Assembly: GCF_002865645.1 (NCBI RefSeq)
Contig: NW_020194512.1
Span: 1,027,119 to 1,091,118 of the forward strand
Origin: Hyaloscypha bicolor E
Lineage: Eukaryota; Ascomycota; Leotiomycetes; Helotiales; Hyaloscyphaceae
Length of the DNA: 64,000 nt
Reading direction: 5' to 3'
This document shows, piece after piece, positions 1-11,930 of the stretch. The number at the start of each line of letters is the position of its first letter. Within the stretch, counting starts at the first letter, position 1. The notes under the pieces are model-generated. The model saw only the letters and a program-made list of their open reading frames with translations. It was not told where the DNA came from and ran no database searches. A program made the translations under genes and the position numbers.

Positions 1-146
1 TCATCAACATCTGCCTGATGTTGCCTCTTCTGAATCAAAGCACTTTTCCTAGTAAAACCCGCCTCCAGAGTCCTCCATCCATATCTTCCCCAAGAGCGGA
101 ATCCTTGAAGGTAGAAATTCTCCACGTGATTGATATCGGTGTCAAG

Positions 147-870
147 ATGTCCTCTGACAATCATTCTTGTCCTACCCCGGCTCCTCAAACGGCTATAGGT
201 ACCACATACATCTACAACCCTTTAATATCGGCAGACTCTATCCGCTTGTTCAATCTGGAACCTAGAGACTCTGAAACCCCGCTTGAAGGCACGCTTATGA
301 CGGTTTCTCTTTCCGACACAGCACTGTCCTTTAGTGCACTCTCCTATACCTGGGGTAATCCACTCGAAGATGATAGTCAATTTTTTGAACCCTACGACAT
401 TAGCAAACACTATGTCTCCTGCGACGGAAAGCAGATTGAAATTACGGAAAATTTACGGGACGCGCTTTGGTAGCTGCGTCAGTTCAACGATATTTCGTAC
501 CTCTGGATTGATGCCATCTGTATCTATTCTCATCGACCTCGAGCGAAATACCACGGAATTATGAGGTTTTCACCTCGCTTTTGCGCGGGTGTTCGCTCCA
601 GAACCCCGCTAGTGCTGTAAGAAAGTAATACGGGATCGAACCGCGCTGATCGGGAATCTAGGGCTAGATCGATTGGCTGATCCATGGTTTCAACCTTCCG
701 GGACGTCGATGACTCATATCACATTCACCCTGTCGGGAAAATACTTTTCCGGTCCTGCAGATGGGTGCTGGCTGAAGAGGGAATTTGCATACTTCCTTTC
801 TTGATAAGAAGAACTGGGACATCGAGCAATATCTCGGACTTGTGCCCTCCCCCTCACCCTTCCATCATCC
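147..870 (+). pseudogene. HET-domain (heterokaryon incompatibility) protein relic
   Basis: HET proteins trigger cell death when unlike fungal strains fuse. An open frame from ATG 147 to 473 shows the family's N-terminal layout: a SIRLFNLEPR-like strand, ALSYTWGNP, then a YVSCDGKQIEITENLRDAL stretch. The frame meets TAG at 474-476, exactly where the family continues into a leucine/arginine helix, and then still reads through the hallmark WIDAICI (about 511-531). After that it shifts frame: a DLERN match lies in another frame at 538-552, and a weak LADPWFQ match follows near 673-693. The TAG could be a mutated CAG. I chose ATG 147 because HET similarity begins soon after it; an in-frame ATG at 18 only adds unconserved residues. 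The family is usually several hundred residues or more, so this is a truncated, broken copy. Family identity is fairly sure; the 3' limit is not. Confidence 0.72.
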
Positions 871-943
871 ATTGCTCCCATTAGCCTCTTTGACTTCCTA
901 CCATACTCTTAAACGCACTATCATCTTCAAATTAATTCTCGGA

Positions 944-1372
944 ATAGCAGACCCACTAAGCACCGCCTTGGGGGTGCTGGCGTTGGCGATCCTTGACCTT
1001 CAATCCAGTCGAGTGCTCTACCAGACCATCGCAAACTTTCAAAGTAATCAAAGGACTGTGCGCCAGCTCAACGAAGAGCTCGAGGCCCTAAATGGAGTCT
1101 TAGAGGTGCTACAGGGAACGGCTACCAACGCGGATGTCGATCTCGCCATTCTGCGACTTCCCCTCCTCCGACGCGGCATGGCTTGTGATGACTTCGAAGC
1201 GCTGATTGCCAAATGCACCGCGCATTCTGGTGGACCCAAGACGAGTTTTAGGGATTGGACGAAGCTAAGATATATGGGAGACAATATCGATGGATTCAAG
1301 AATATGCTAGCAGGATAAAATTCCACAAATTACGATTGTGCTAGGTGACGCAACCACTAATCACAGAACGGG
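944..1372 (+). pseudogene. Fungal STAND/NLR N-terminal domain relic with lost start codon
   Basis: The frame from 944 reads IADPLSTALGVLALAI, then a helical region with RTVRQLNEELEALNGVLEVL, CDDFEALIAKC, and a tryptophan-arginine segment ending FKNMLAG at 1315. This is the layout of the fungal N-terminal domain that sits in front of NACHT or NB-ARC modules in STAND (NLR-like) proteins, normally beginning MADPLS. Here the expected ATG is ATA (944-946), one G-to-A change. The frame stops at TAA 1316-1318, but the adjacent frame continues through ITIVLGDA to a stop near 1372, so an indel lies near 1315. No nucleotide-binding or repeat domain follows. An upstream in-frame ATG at 785 exists, but the residues it adds do not look conserved. 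It is a dead fragment next to the HET relic; whether the two were ever one locus is unknown. Confidence 0.65.
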
Positions 1373-1776
1373 TTTATCGTAGACTATGCAATTGCATCGA
1401 ACGGCTCTCAACTAGAATGACTTTTTATGAGCTGAAGACCGAAGGATCCGTTCCCCGGCTTTGCAGGGTAGACGTGGCAGCTTGTGATTGAAAGTTGACT
1501 GCCGCTATTGTACGGTGGCTGAGGGGAAAGCCAGTCAACTGGCGCCACCCAGATTGAACCTTGTACGAGGCAGACTTTGCGCGAAAATGTGCTGCACCAA
1601 ATGCCCCCCTACAATTCTTTTCCTGCACAGCATTATTCTCAACAACGATGTGCGTGAATTGAGATCAATCGTCCACATTCATCTCTCTAACTCTCGATTC
1701 TCTTCCGATATGCTTGGAGGAACGAAGCCTTGGTAAATCCTAGGAGTAGATTTCAGCGCCAAGCACTTGTCTCCAG
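1373..1776. other. Intergenic stretch, no supported gene
   Basis: About 400 bases of normal composition between the STAND relic and the DUF3433 gene. Short open frames of 67 and 82 codons lie here on opposite strands, but they overlap each other and show no recognisable motif. The promoter and 5' UTR of the downstream gene must lie here; I see no clear core element. Confidence 0.5.
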
Positions 1777-4700
1777 ATGGCGATGCCTATTCGTCGCAAG
1801 CCAGTTCCTTCTTCACTATTGAGCTTGTCGGAAAACGAAAGGCACGAGACGTCGCTCAATCCCCAGCCGCCAGAACTACTACCTGAGACTTCGCCTGGTG
1901 TTTCAATACCGAGAGATTCCCCTTTGAGTAGAGGGGGTGTCAATGAGACTCTCCAAGCCAATCCCGGTCCTTCGATCTCGACCTCTCAAGATCCGCAACA
2001 CTCCGCTACCAAGGCACCTCATAACAATGTTTATACCTGGCGTCCATTTATCCTTCGACGCAGAATACTTGTAGCTTACATTATTATCTTTGTTATACTA
2101 TTCTCTGTCATCGAGACACTGTACCAGGTCTCGCAAGCTCACCAAGGAATTGCAACAACTGAGAACGGCAAATACTATCTTTGGACGTATGGACCAACTG
2201 CAGGTAGGCTTAGCTAGATATATTTTCCGAACAACACTAAACAAATAAAGCGTTCACTCTATTAGCCGCAATCTGGTCTCGGATCGAATACCGCGCCAAA
2301 CAAACCTCGCCGTGGATAAAGTTGGCAAGCCACTCTGCTCCAGCTTCGAGAACTTTGTTATTAAACTACTGGGCCTACTTTCTTCCAACAACTACTATAT
2401 ACAAGGCGTTAAAAACCAATGATTTCTTGGTCGCTCTCAGTGTAATTGGCAGTCTAGCCTTCAAGATCATTACCGTCGTTTCAACGGGCCTCCTCACATT
2501 GGACAATCTCCTCGTGGAACAGCACAACGTCCCTTTGATCGCTTCTACTACTTTCGTGGGCGACGATGGGCGCCTGGGTGATATCGGAGATTTGCCCTTT
2601 TATGTCTATCAAGGAGTGCAGTTGGCCAACCTGCCTTACCCTGAAGGGACGAATCAGCAATTTGCCTTTCAATCGTTTCACTCTGCAAAAAATCAGAACG
2701 GATCCATCTCGAGAGCTGATTTGGACGCCTTCTCTGGTAACTTGGAATGCGAGAGAGCCCAGATGAACTTTGGAAACTGGGAGGTAAAAGTATACGCCTC
2801 AGAAAATGCCACCAACGTATCAACGAGCGGGCCTGATTTGCAACCAAACATAACGATTTCTATCCCTTCTTGCTCAATCAATTTTACCACGCCAAATCTA
2901 GGACCTTACTGTGATCGTCCAAAAATCCTTTCTAGGAACACCACACAAACTGCAATCGGGCCTATAGGGATTTATTCACTGTGCCGGTGTGCAAACTCTC
3001 AAGAATCGCGATTTGCGATCCTTGTTGGAGCTGCTATGCAAGGAGGATCGACAGTGGATGCAAACCCAACGGTGACATACAACCTCGTCAATTCTACCCA
3101 GCTAATTTGCTCGTCGACGTATGCTATTAACAGAGCTTTGATAACAACAAACTGGACACAAGGGACGGCGAGGGTAGAGTTACTTCCAGAAGCTGGAAAC
3201 AGGACTTTAACAAATGTCACTGGACTTGATCTTACAAATGCCTTCGGCGAGACCATCGCAAGGGCAGTCGCAAGGGTACCCCTCGACTCCCTAAATCCCT
3301 TTTTGGGGCATCTCCACAATGCAGTTTCACAGGCTGGAAACCCGTCGCTCACCAACCTCATGTCCACGGACACGCTTGGAAATCTCTCCAACAGCTACTT
3401 TCGAACTCTGACAGCCCAGATAGCACGGATAGCACTTCTCAAAGGAGATAGCATCCCAATAACAGGGACATCATGGGATTTTGAGAGCCGTCTTGTTCTA
3501 CGGCTCCTGTCAGTCCGTATCATCGAAGCAGTATTAATAGTTCTGCTTCTCTTTTCAGGGGCTATGATTTTCTTGATACCGAATAATGGGATAATGCCCC
3601 TGGATCCCGACTCAATCGGAGGGCTTGCAATTTTGATCTCGAAGAGTGCCGAGCTTAAGAGGTCCTTAACTGGGATGGGATTGTCACCATTAAGCAGTAT
3701 ATCCGACCGAATTTCTTCTAACAGATATCAGACTACGGTTACGTTTGAGGGAGCCCAGCGTACCTTCGAAATTCAACAGCCGGAACACATTCTCCAAGTC
3801 AGCCCCAACAAGCAGGAAGCGGAATCTCTATGTCCTCAGAATGATACAGTCACATGGTGGAGACCTTTCGGAGCAACCATATATGCACGACTATTAGCTT
3901 TAGCATCTGTTATAGCTACTGTGATTGCGCTTGAATTGGTCCTCCGAGACTCGCAACGACATGTCGGCTTTGCTGGTGTTGACCCAAAAGGCTATGGTCA
4001 CTATGCCTCAGCATACATTCCTGCCCTCATAATGGTTAGCATTGGACTACTGTTTAGCGATCTAGATGACACCACAAAAGTATTTGCTCCATATTCAAAA
4101 CTCAAATATGGTGGTGCATCTTGGAGTGATCTTTTCATAAACTATTCGAGGTTTACGAAAGTTGAGGCCCTATGGTTGTCTATAAAGAGTCGAAATTTGG
4201 CAGTGATTGCTACAAGTTCGGCATCGTTTCTTGGCAGCTTCTTGACGATCGTGGTCAGTGGTGTTTACGCGGTTAATAACGTTCCCTCGAGTCAAGCAGT
4301 TGAATTATCGATGAAGACATGGTTTAATGCCAGCGATAACTTAAATCTTCAAGCAGATCCATCTGCGATAACTCTGGCATCGCTGGTAGCAGTAGCTAAT
4401 CTTTCCTATCCGGCATGGACGTATGATGAACTTGCATTCGCTACTCTTGAATTGACGACTTCGAACATGGCCACTGAAAATCGGGCCACAATTTCAGCAA
4501 AGATCCCAGCGGTACGGCCACGACTTGACTGCACGTTATTGGTAGGAGACAACAGCAGCATTGGAAGCACCCTGACTTGGTGTTTACCTCCAACCGAGTT
4601 CTGTAGCGGAGCCAACCTCTTTGTCAATTTTACACCACCACCAACGCCACTAGGAGGATATTCCTGTGGAACCCGAACTTCGAGCGTGGGAACGGTTTTC

Positions 4701-5606
4701 TCGAATAGTATTTTTGGCTACGATGATCAATTTTTGGAAAATTGCCATACTTGGGTATGGGGTAGCATTGGCGCTTCATCCATCGAGAATATTGCGGCGC
4801 TGTCCTGCCATGAGGATGTTGAACAAATCATGGTAAACACCACGCTATTGTTCCCATCTCTCGCTATCGACAGCACGCAACCGCCCATCCCAGATGAATC
4901 AACAGCGCAACATTCCGCTACATTTATAAGTATGCCTCCAACCTATACATTCTGGCTTGCCAATATCACTGGAACTTGGTCCAATGAGACAAGCTTCGAC
5001 CAATTCTTCAATATTCTCGCTGCAAGCAACGAAGCGCCACCTCTGCACTTCTTCTCTAACCCAAGTCTTGCCACAAATGTTAGTCATGTAATCCAGCACC
5101 TCCATAAAATCTTACTCGCACAAATATACGGATATACGGGTCCCTCCCCATTTACAGGTCTCTCTCCATATTCGTATTTCTCTATGCGCATCAACTCGAC
5201 AGAAGGCGCAGAACAGACCACCTTCACTGGCACAGCAGTGGATCCAAATTCAGAAAGACTGGTGCAACGTGTCCCGTCGACAAGAACTCTTCAAGCTCTA
5301 TTGGCAGCCATGGGGCTGTGTGTTTTGATACAGAGCGCCTTTCTCAGGACTAAGGATGTTCTCCCGAAGGACCCAAGAAGTATAGCTGGGCTGGCGAGTT
5401 TACTGGTTGATTCTGAGATGTTGGAACTGGTGCAGCACGAATGTGATCGAAGGGGAGGGCCAGCAAGGCACGCGTTAGAGGGGCGGCTCTTCGGAATAGG
5501 GTGGTTTGAGGGGGAGAAGATAGATAATATGGCGGTGATGGAGGGGTTGGTTGCGAAGGAGCCAGGTGTTAGAAAGAGGAGGTTTACTATTGATGTTATC
5601 TCGTAG
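1777..5606 (+). CDS. DUF3433 multi-pass membrane protein (two exons, 1,260 residues)
   Basis: The coding sequence joins 1777-2203 to 2251-5606 and is open throughout. The protein belongs to the fungal DUF3433 family, whose biochemical role is unknown. A proline-rich, presumably cytosolic tail (1-88) precedes YTWRPFILRRR and a membrane segment (about 97-116), then YLWTYGPTA and a short hydrophobic stretch. Further membrane segments lie near 201-226, 557-585, 684-707, 729-746, 793-816 and 1155-1173. Two large loops (about 227-556 and 817-1154) carry many N-x-S/T sites and scattered cysteines, so they are probably lumenal or extracellular. The protein is an internal duplication: each half ends in a membrane helix followed by a P-x-DP-x-SI-x-G-x-A-x-L-x-x-S box (about 592-606 and 1181-1195). 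Start ATG 1777 is the first in frame; ATG 1783 is two codons later. It is the only intact gene in the window and ends about 140 bases before the AT-rich block. Confidence 0.85.
2204..2250 (+). other. Intron of the DUF3433 gene (47 bp)
   Basis: The donor GTAGGC at 2204 and an acceptor after TAAAG at 2250 join the two open frames in phase. A branch-like CACTAAAC lies about 10-15 bases before the acceptor. Splicing here restores YGPTAAFTLLAAIW-x-RIEYRAKQ, which fits the family's usual WTYGPTA-x-LT-x-x-AA-x-W run. A second in-phase acceptor at 2265 would delete five residues of that run, so I prefer 2250. Confidence 0.8.
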
Positions 5607-6148
5607 AAACAAGGGCTATAATATAATAATGTAAATTGAACAGATATCTGTCGTGAACACATATCCAGAGTTTATGAGGTAGTGGGAGGAAAGATACAAA
5701 AGCCATGAGTACGGCACTATTACAGAAGGTCTATCTTTGTAACTAGCGTATCAAAAAATAATTAAGGTAATTAATTATATTTAATTAAATTAAATTTCTA
5801 ATTAATTATAATTTGATTATCGACTTCCTAAAAAAAAATTATTTATTTTTAAATTATATAAAACCCATATAAAAGTTATATAAGTAATAAATTCTCTTTA
5901 TTTTCTTTAAATAATATATAACTAAAGTATAAAGAGAGTAAAAGTTAATTAATTTCTAAAAAAGAAAGAAGGAAAGCAAGGTAACATATATATAAATTAT
6001 TTGTTCCGGATATTATATAATTATATTATATAAATAAAGAAGCTAAAATTCCTTATTATAATACTTATTTATAAAGATAAATAAAGTAAATAAAGGCGAA
6101 ATATTAGCTATTAAGCCTATTATAATAAGGCAATATCTAAATTAGAGT
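5607..6148. other. 3' flank and start of the AT-rich compartment
   Basis: Normal composition continues to about 5,745, then falls abruptly to AT-rich, TpA-dominated sequence. No gene is visible. The first 100 bases after the stop hold AATATAATAATG-like runs that may serve in 3' end formation. The rest is probably a decayed repeat that served as target for the gypsy element starting at 6,154. Confidence 0.6.
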
Positions 6149-6153
6149 AAAAC

Positions 6154-6451
6154 TATAATGTATATAGGGTCGCACGTGACTTAAGGGCATATAACGAACC
6201 TCGGATATTGTGGGTATTAATTAGGGAGTTTGGTAGCCCTTTAATATTCTAACTAACTACTATTTATATTATATATATTAGGCTTATAAATCACTAATTA
6301 TATATATGCTATTAGGGCCTCCTATTTAGAGGGGGCTTCCCTAGACCTTATAGGAGAGACAGAGATTAGTTTTGTACTAAATTTAATACTATGGTTTTAT
6401 AATATACTAATTTATTCTATTATCTTATTATTTACTAATAAATACCTTATA
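6154..6451 (+). repeat. 5' LTR of the gypsy element (298 bp)
   Basis: It has the same length as the 3' LTR (13,683) and the solo LTR at 54,319. Against the solo copy, every difference I could see is C-to-T or G-to-A, with no indels. The terminal TG and CA of the solo copy are TA and TA here. Confidence 0.92.
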
Positions 6452-7960
6452 AGCTAATCTCTCTATTCTTAAAGGAAATAGTTTAATAAGTAATTATATC
6501 TCGAAATCTGTAAAATATATAACCTCTTACTAAAGCTATTCCTATAGAGAAAATTAACTAGATTAATCCCGATATAGATAATAGCAAAGGCTTATCTAAT
6601 ACTTTTAATAGGGCCTCTTAGGAGCCTCTAAGAGCTAGTAATAATAATAGAAATAATTCCGGTAATAATTAAGATACCGAGATTAATACCTGAGTTACTA
6701 CTATTCAAGCTATAAAATAGGGCTTATATACTAAAGTTAAAGTATTCTAATAAAAGCAAGAATTAGTAGATATAATTAACTAGTATATCCTATAATTAGA
6801 GTAATATAAGAGTATTCTTAGAGATATCTTATAGTTTACTATATCTTATAGAAACTCTATTTATAAGTTTATTCTCTCTTTCTTAGTAATTCCTATTAGG
6901 GAACTTCCTAAAATAGAATTAGAACCTATCCTCTTTTCTAATATAATAAGCTTTAAGAGTAATCTTAATACTATTTATTAGGAGCTACTATATAATATTC
7001 TAAAGATATATTTGGACTAAGAAAAGCTTCTTAAAATCCGGATATCTGACTTATATTATAGAAAGTTCTTTAAGGAATAGAAAATATTTATATTCTCCTA
7101 AAAAGTAGTCTTTAGGACCTAGCCTTAAACTTATAATAAATATTCTTCTAGAATTAACTCTACTATAAGTGCCTTTAGAAACAAATCTTATAATACTTGA
7201 GAAGCTATAATAAAGTAAAGCCTACTATTATATAAGGTCTATTAGAAGTAATTTAAGGCCTACTTGGCTAATATATTCCAAGTATCTTAAACCCGTTAAT
7301 AAGATATCTTTAAGAAACTCCGAGATCTTTATTAGAAAAATAGTAAGATAGTTACTAAGTTATATATTTGAATAATTAGTTTTAAAGTTAACTAGAACCT
7401 ATATTCTGAGAGAAACCGGATCCGGACTCTTAATACTACTTTATCTAACTATAAGACTTATTAGATATTTATATTTATTTTCTTAGAAAATAAGGTAGTA
7501 CTTATTTCCGAATAGCTTAAGAAAGCTTAGAAAGCAAAATATACTACTTATCCTAAATTAAGGAAAATAAAGATAGAAAAATCTAGTAAGGGTAATTCTG
7601 CCTCTAAGAATTCTGACTTAATAAATTCTAATTTATAAGGCTATTAAAAAAGGAAGAATAAGTTCCGAAAATTATATAAGAAATCCTTAGGTAATACTTT
7701 AGCCCCTTTAAGGCCTTAATAGAATACTAGTTCTATTTCAGATATAGTTTATTAGACTTATAAATAGAAAGAATATTTTTTAGGAAATATAAAGTATTTC
7801 AAATATACTAAATAGGCTTGGCAGAACCCTAATAAGGCCAAAATTATAGAAGAGTTAAGGTATCTATAGAAGTAGGTTAATACTATTATTATAGAGAAGT
7901 ATTTTAGAAAAGATTCTTTTAAGAAATAGGGAAAAGAAAAGGCCAAATCTTAAATATTAA
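6452..7960 (+). pseudogene. gag-like region of the gypsy element, degenerate
   Basis: By position, between the 5' LTR and protease/RT, this 1.5 kb should encode the capsid precursor. Frames are interrupted every few dozen codons by RIP-type stops. A cluster near 7,750-7,790 with regularly spaced Tyr and Phe codons could be a CCHC zinc knuckle whose Cys/His codons (TGY, CAY) became TAY, but the spacing is one residue off, so I do not claim it. No other motif is recognisable. Assignment rests on location. Confidence 0.5.
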
Positions 7961-8019
7961 TAATTTTAGTTATAATAAAAAAGATATATTACTTTATATA
8001 ACTATTTAAGTAAGATTAA

Positions 8020-11000
8020 TATAGCCAGAAATAGGTACCTTAGAAATATATAGTAGATTTAGTAATACTGAATTAGATTATAACTTCCTTAATAATAATT
8101 AGGCTTAAAGCCGGGGCTTTATTATTTTAGCTAAGTATAATTAAGAGTTTATAACCTTTTATAGAAATAGATTTAAGGTCTATTAAGCCTATAATCTTAA
8201 GATATTTATTATAGATAATTATAGTAAGATATATTCTTTTAAGCTCCGGTTCTATAGATATAAGAATATTAGCTTTTATAGCCTTATTTTTAGTATAGAA
8301 TTTTATAAAGTAACTCTTATATAATATATAAACTATATTAAGAAATAATAAATATATATACTTATATAGTTTAATAATATTAAGATCCTAATACTAAAAG
8401 AATTTAGTAAGGAGCTTAACTAGTATCCTGAGCTAGTATCTTAAGTCTTATTCTTAACTAAAGGTAAATATAATTATTTTAGATAATAGGCTTTATATAT
8501 TTATAATAATTACTAGATCTCTACTTTATTATATGGTTCTAGTAATACTAAATAGGAGTTTTTAATATAGTAAATTAATATTTTTCGGAAAGGGGCCTTA
8601 GAAATACTTATTTATTTCCGGAATAATAAATATAAAAACTTCTTAGAGGTTTTTAATTCTAATAAAGCTTTGGAACTTTCTAATCTTAATAGTATTAAAT
8701 ACTCTATTAATATAGATAGTATAGTCCCATATAAGCCTTTATATAATTTATTAGAGACCTAACTAGAAGTATTATATCTATATTTATAGGATATGCTTTA
8801 TAAATATTAGATAAGGCCTAGTAAAAGCCTAATAGAAATGCCTATTTTTTTTGTTTTTAAGAAAAATAGAGAACTATATCTTTATATTAATTATTATAGA
8901 CTTAACTAAGTTATAATTAAGAATTAGTATTCGTTTTCTTTTATTAATAAGACTTTTAATTAGTTTTAAGAAGCCAAGATTTTTATAAAGCTAGATCTTA
9001 AGAATATATATTATTAGATAAGAATTTATAAAGAATATAAGTAGAAAACAGCTTTTAGAATCTGCTATAGCTATTTTAAATATCTTATAATACCTTTTAG
9101 GCTAGCTAATATACTAGCTATATTTTAAGTATATATTAATATTATATTTATAGGGTTCCTGAATTATTTTATAATTATTTATTTAAATAATATTCTTATT
9201 TATTCCCGAAATAAGAATAAATACTATAATTATATTTACTAGATACTTACTAGGCTATATAAAAATAACCTGTTTTATAAATTTAGTAAATATAAATTTA
9301 ATATTAAGGAAGTCGAATTTTTGGGCTTTCTTATTAAAATAGAAGATATTTATATAAATTCTAAATAGGTTTATAATATTATTAAATAGCTAGAACCAGA
9401 ATTATTTTATAATATTTAAGTATTTCTTGAATTTACTAACTTCTATTATAGGTTTATTTACTATTACTTTTAGGTAATTATAGGCTTAATAGATCTCTTA
9501 AAAGAAATAGAAAAGGGCCGGAAATCCGGTTCCTTTATATAGATAAATAAAGTAGCTAAAAGCTTTAAGACTTTAAAAAAAGCTTTTACTATAATACCTA
9601 TTCTAGTTTATTTTAATTTTTCTAAAAAGATTTATATTAAAACTAATATATTAAAATTTGTAATTACTAGTACTATTTTATAATAAGTTAATTCTAGTAA
9701 TAGCCCAAAAAAATACTAGTATCTAGTAATATTCTAGTTCCGGAAACTTTCCGGAGCCAAATATAATTATAGTACCTATAATAGAGAGCTACTTATAATT
9801 ATTAAAGCCTTTAAGTACTAGTACTATTACCTTAAAAGGTTCAGGTTTATAATTAAGATTATTATAGACTATAATAATCTCTAATACTTTATAGAAATAA
9901 AGTATTTAGAAAGCTATTAAGTATATTAGGTAATATATCTTATAATATATGATTTTAATATTATTTATTATAGAGATGCCTCAAATCTAGTAAACGGACC
10001 TAGTAGAAGACCTAATTATAAAGAAGGTCCTATTAATATAACTTGGCTTCTAATCTTTTAGAATAAGTTAAAAAGAGCTTTTATAGTTATAATTCAGAAA
10101 TCCTTATAGATATCTAAAGAATTTCCTCTTTAGAATAGATATTATTTAATACTTGCTATATTTATAATAGCTAAGGAGAAATATTTATTATAAGATAAAT
10201 AAATAGATTATTTTATAGATTCTTTAATTATAAAATTAGTTAAGAAGTAAGGTATAGAGAAATGCCTTAAAGGCTTTACTATTATAGCTAAGGTAATAAG
10301 AATATCTATAATTATATTACTTAATAGAACTAAAGACTTCTTAGTTTCCCGAGTTTTTAAATTAGATAGTTATAAATATCTAATTCCCTATATATAGATA
10401 TATATAACTACTAAAAAAGCTATAGTACTAGCCCTTTTATCTAAATTCTTTCTGGATATTATCTAGATAGTTTAGAGAAATAATTCTTAATATTAGAATA
10501 TTATAAAATAGAGACTTAGTAAGAAAGATACTAAAAGAAAAGAAATCTGGAAAAATAATTCGGGCCTATTTAGGTATTATTTAAGAATTATTATATCTAA
10601 TAATCCCGCTTTATATTAAGAAGTTATAAAGCTTTATTATAATAACCTAATAGCTAGATACTATAAAATAAAGAAAATTCTCGAGCTTTTTAGAAAGTCC
10701 TAGTATTAGGAGAATATAAAAAGAAATATTTATAATTATTATTAAGAATATAATATCTACTAAAGAGTTAAGGTAAAGAGGTATTTACTATATAGTTTAT
10801 TTAGTAGTTTATTATAGCCTAAGAGACCCTAGAATAAGATCTCTATAGATTTTATTATAGGTCTATTATTATATAAAAACCTGGCAGGAAGTCCTAATTT
10901 TAATATAATTCTTATAATTATTAACTAGTACTTTAAAATAGTAAGATATATTATATATTATAAAACTATTAATTCTCTAGAGCTTACTAAGATTATATAA

Positions 11001-11930
11001 GAATATATTTTCTTAATCTTTGGCTTCTTTAATAGAATTATTTCTGATTAAGAAATAGTATTTACTAGCTAGTTCTAGTCTACTTTCTGCTTTTATTTAA
11101 TATATAAATAGTATTTAAATATAGCTTATTATTCTTAGATAAATAGTTAGATAGAAAGGCAGAACTAGGCCCTAGAATACTACCTGAGATATTATTATAA
11201 TATTTAAAAAAATAACTAGTTTAAGAAATTATCTTTTATAAAATTTATATATAATAACTTAAAATATTAGGTTTTATAAGATATATCTTTTTATATATAT
11301 TATAGATACTATTTTTAATTTCTATAAAATCCTAAGAATAGGATTATAAGAAAGATACTAGCTATATATAAGAGGCTAGAAATCCTTAAAATAAAATAGA
11401 GAAAGCTTAAGGATTTATAGTATTATATATAAAATAACTAGAAAACCTATTATAATAGGTACCGGTTAGCTAAATATTACTTTAAAGAAGCCTAGGTAAT
11501 ATTATTAATAAGAAATATTAAACTTAAAGTAAAAAAGCTTAAGCCAAAATTTATAAATCTATTTAAGATTCTTAAATATATTAGTAATTTAGTATATAAG
11601 TTAGAATTATTAAGTATATATAATTATTTATATCTAACTTTCTATATTTTTTTCCTTAAAAAGTATATAGTAAAAAAGAGTTAGGAGTTATACCTATATT
11701 TTTCCGGAAAACTTCCGGAATTAGTAAATAATAATAAAGAATAAGAATAGGAAATAAAAGCTATTATTAATTACTAATAAGATAATAAAAATAAGAAGTA
11801 ATAGTATTTAATTAAATAGAAAACCTGGCCTAAAGATTATAATATCTAATTATTTACTTTTTCTAATCTTGAAAATTTCAAGGAACTTTTAAAATTATAT
11901 AACTAAAATTATGGCTTAGAATCCGAAATT
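8020..11930 (+). pseudogene. gypsy pol relic: protease region, RT, RNase H, integrase, chromodomain
   Basis: The RT begins near 8,840 with an FFVFKK-type strand, then a LDLKNAY-like motif (about 8,990) and a PFxLANxxA motif (about 9,090). The catalytic box reads YLNN (9,180-9,191) instead of YLDD. RNase H lies near 9,640-9,900, with a YNRELL-like motif. Integrase begins near 10,650 and keeps its catalytic triad: Asp at 10,848, Asp at 11,046 (SDQE context) and Glu at 11,154, all in one frame; the last two are 36 codons apart, the D35E spacing. A chromodomain follows at about 11,750-11,920, where tryptophan-rich W-x-K-x-WP and a DLEN-like stretch are still visible. The protein is dead through many in-frame stops. 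Chromodomain integrases typically steer insertion to heterochromatin, which suits this setting. Confidence 0.85.

Noticed and set aside
18..146. Upstream in-frame ATG giving a longer HET N-terminus
   Set aside because: The extra 43 residues are low-complexity and unlike the family; similarity begins after the ATG at 147.
1048..1326. Minus-strand open frame opposite the STAND relic
   Set aside because: It is a shadow of the plus-strand coding frame and has no motif of its own.
1488..1736. 82-codon plus-strand open frame
   Set aside because: It overlaps an opposite-strand frame, shows no family motif and lies in the promoter region of the DUF3433 gene.
2251..2265. Alternative intron acceptor at 2265
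   Set aside because: It is in phase but removes five residues of the conserved GPTA-x-LT-x-x-AA-x-W region, so the acceptor at 2250 was preferred.
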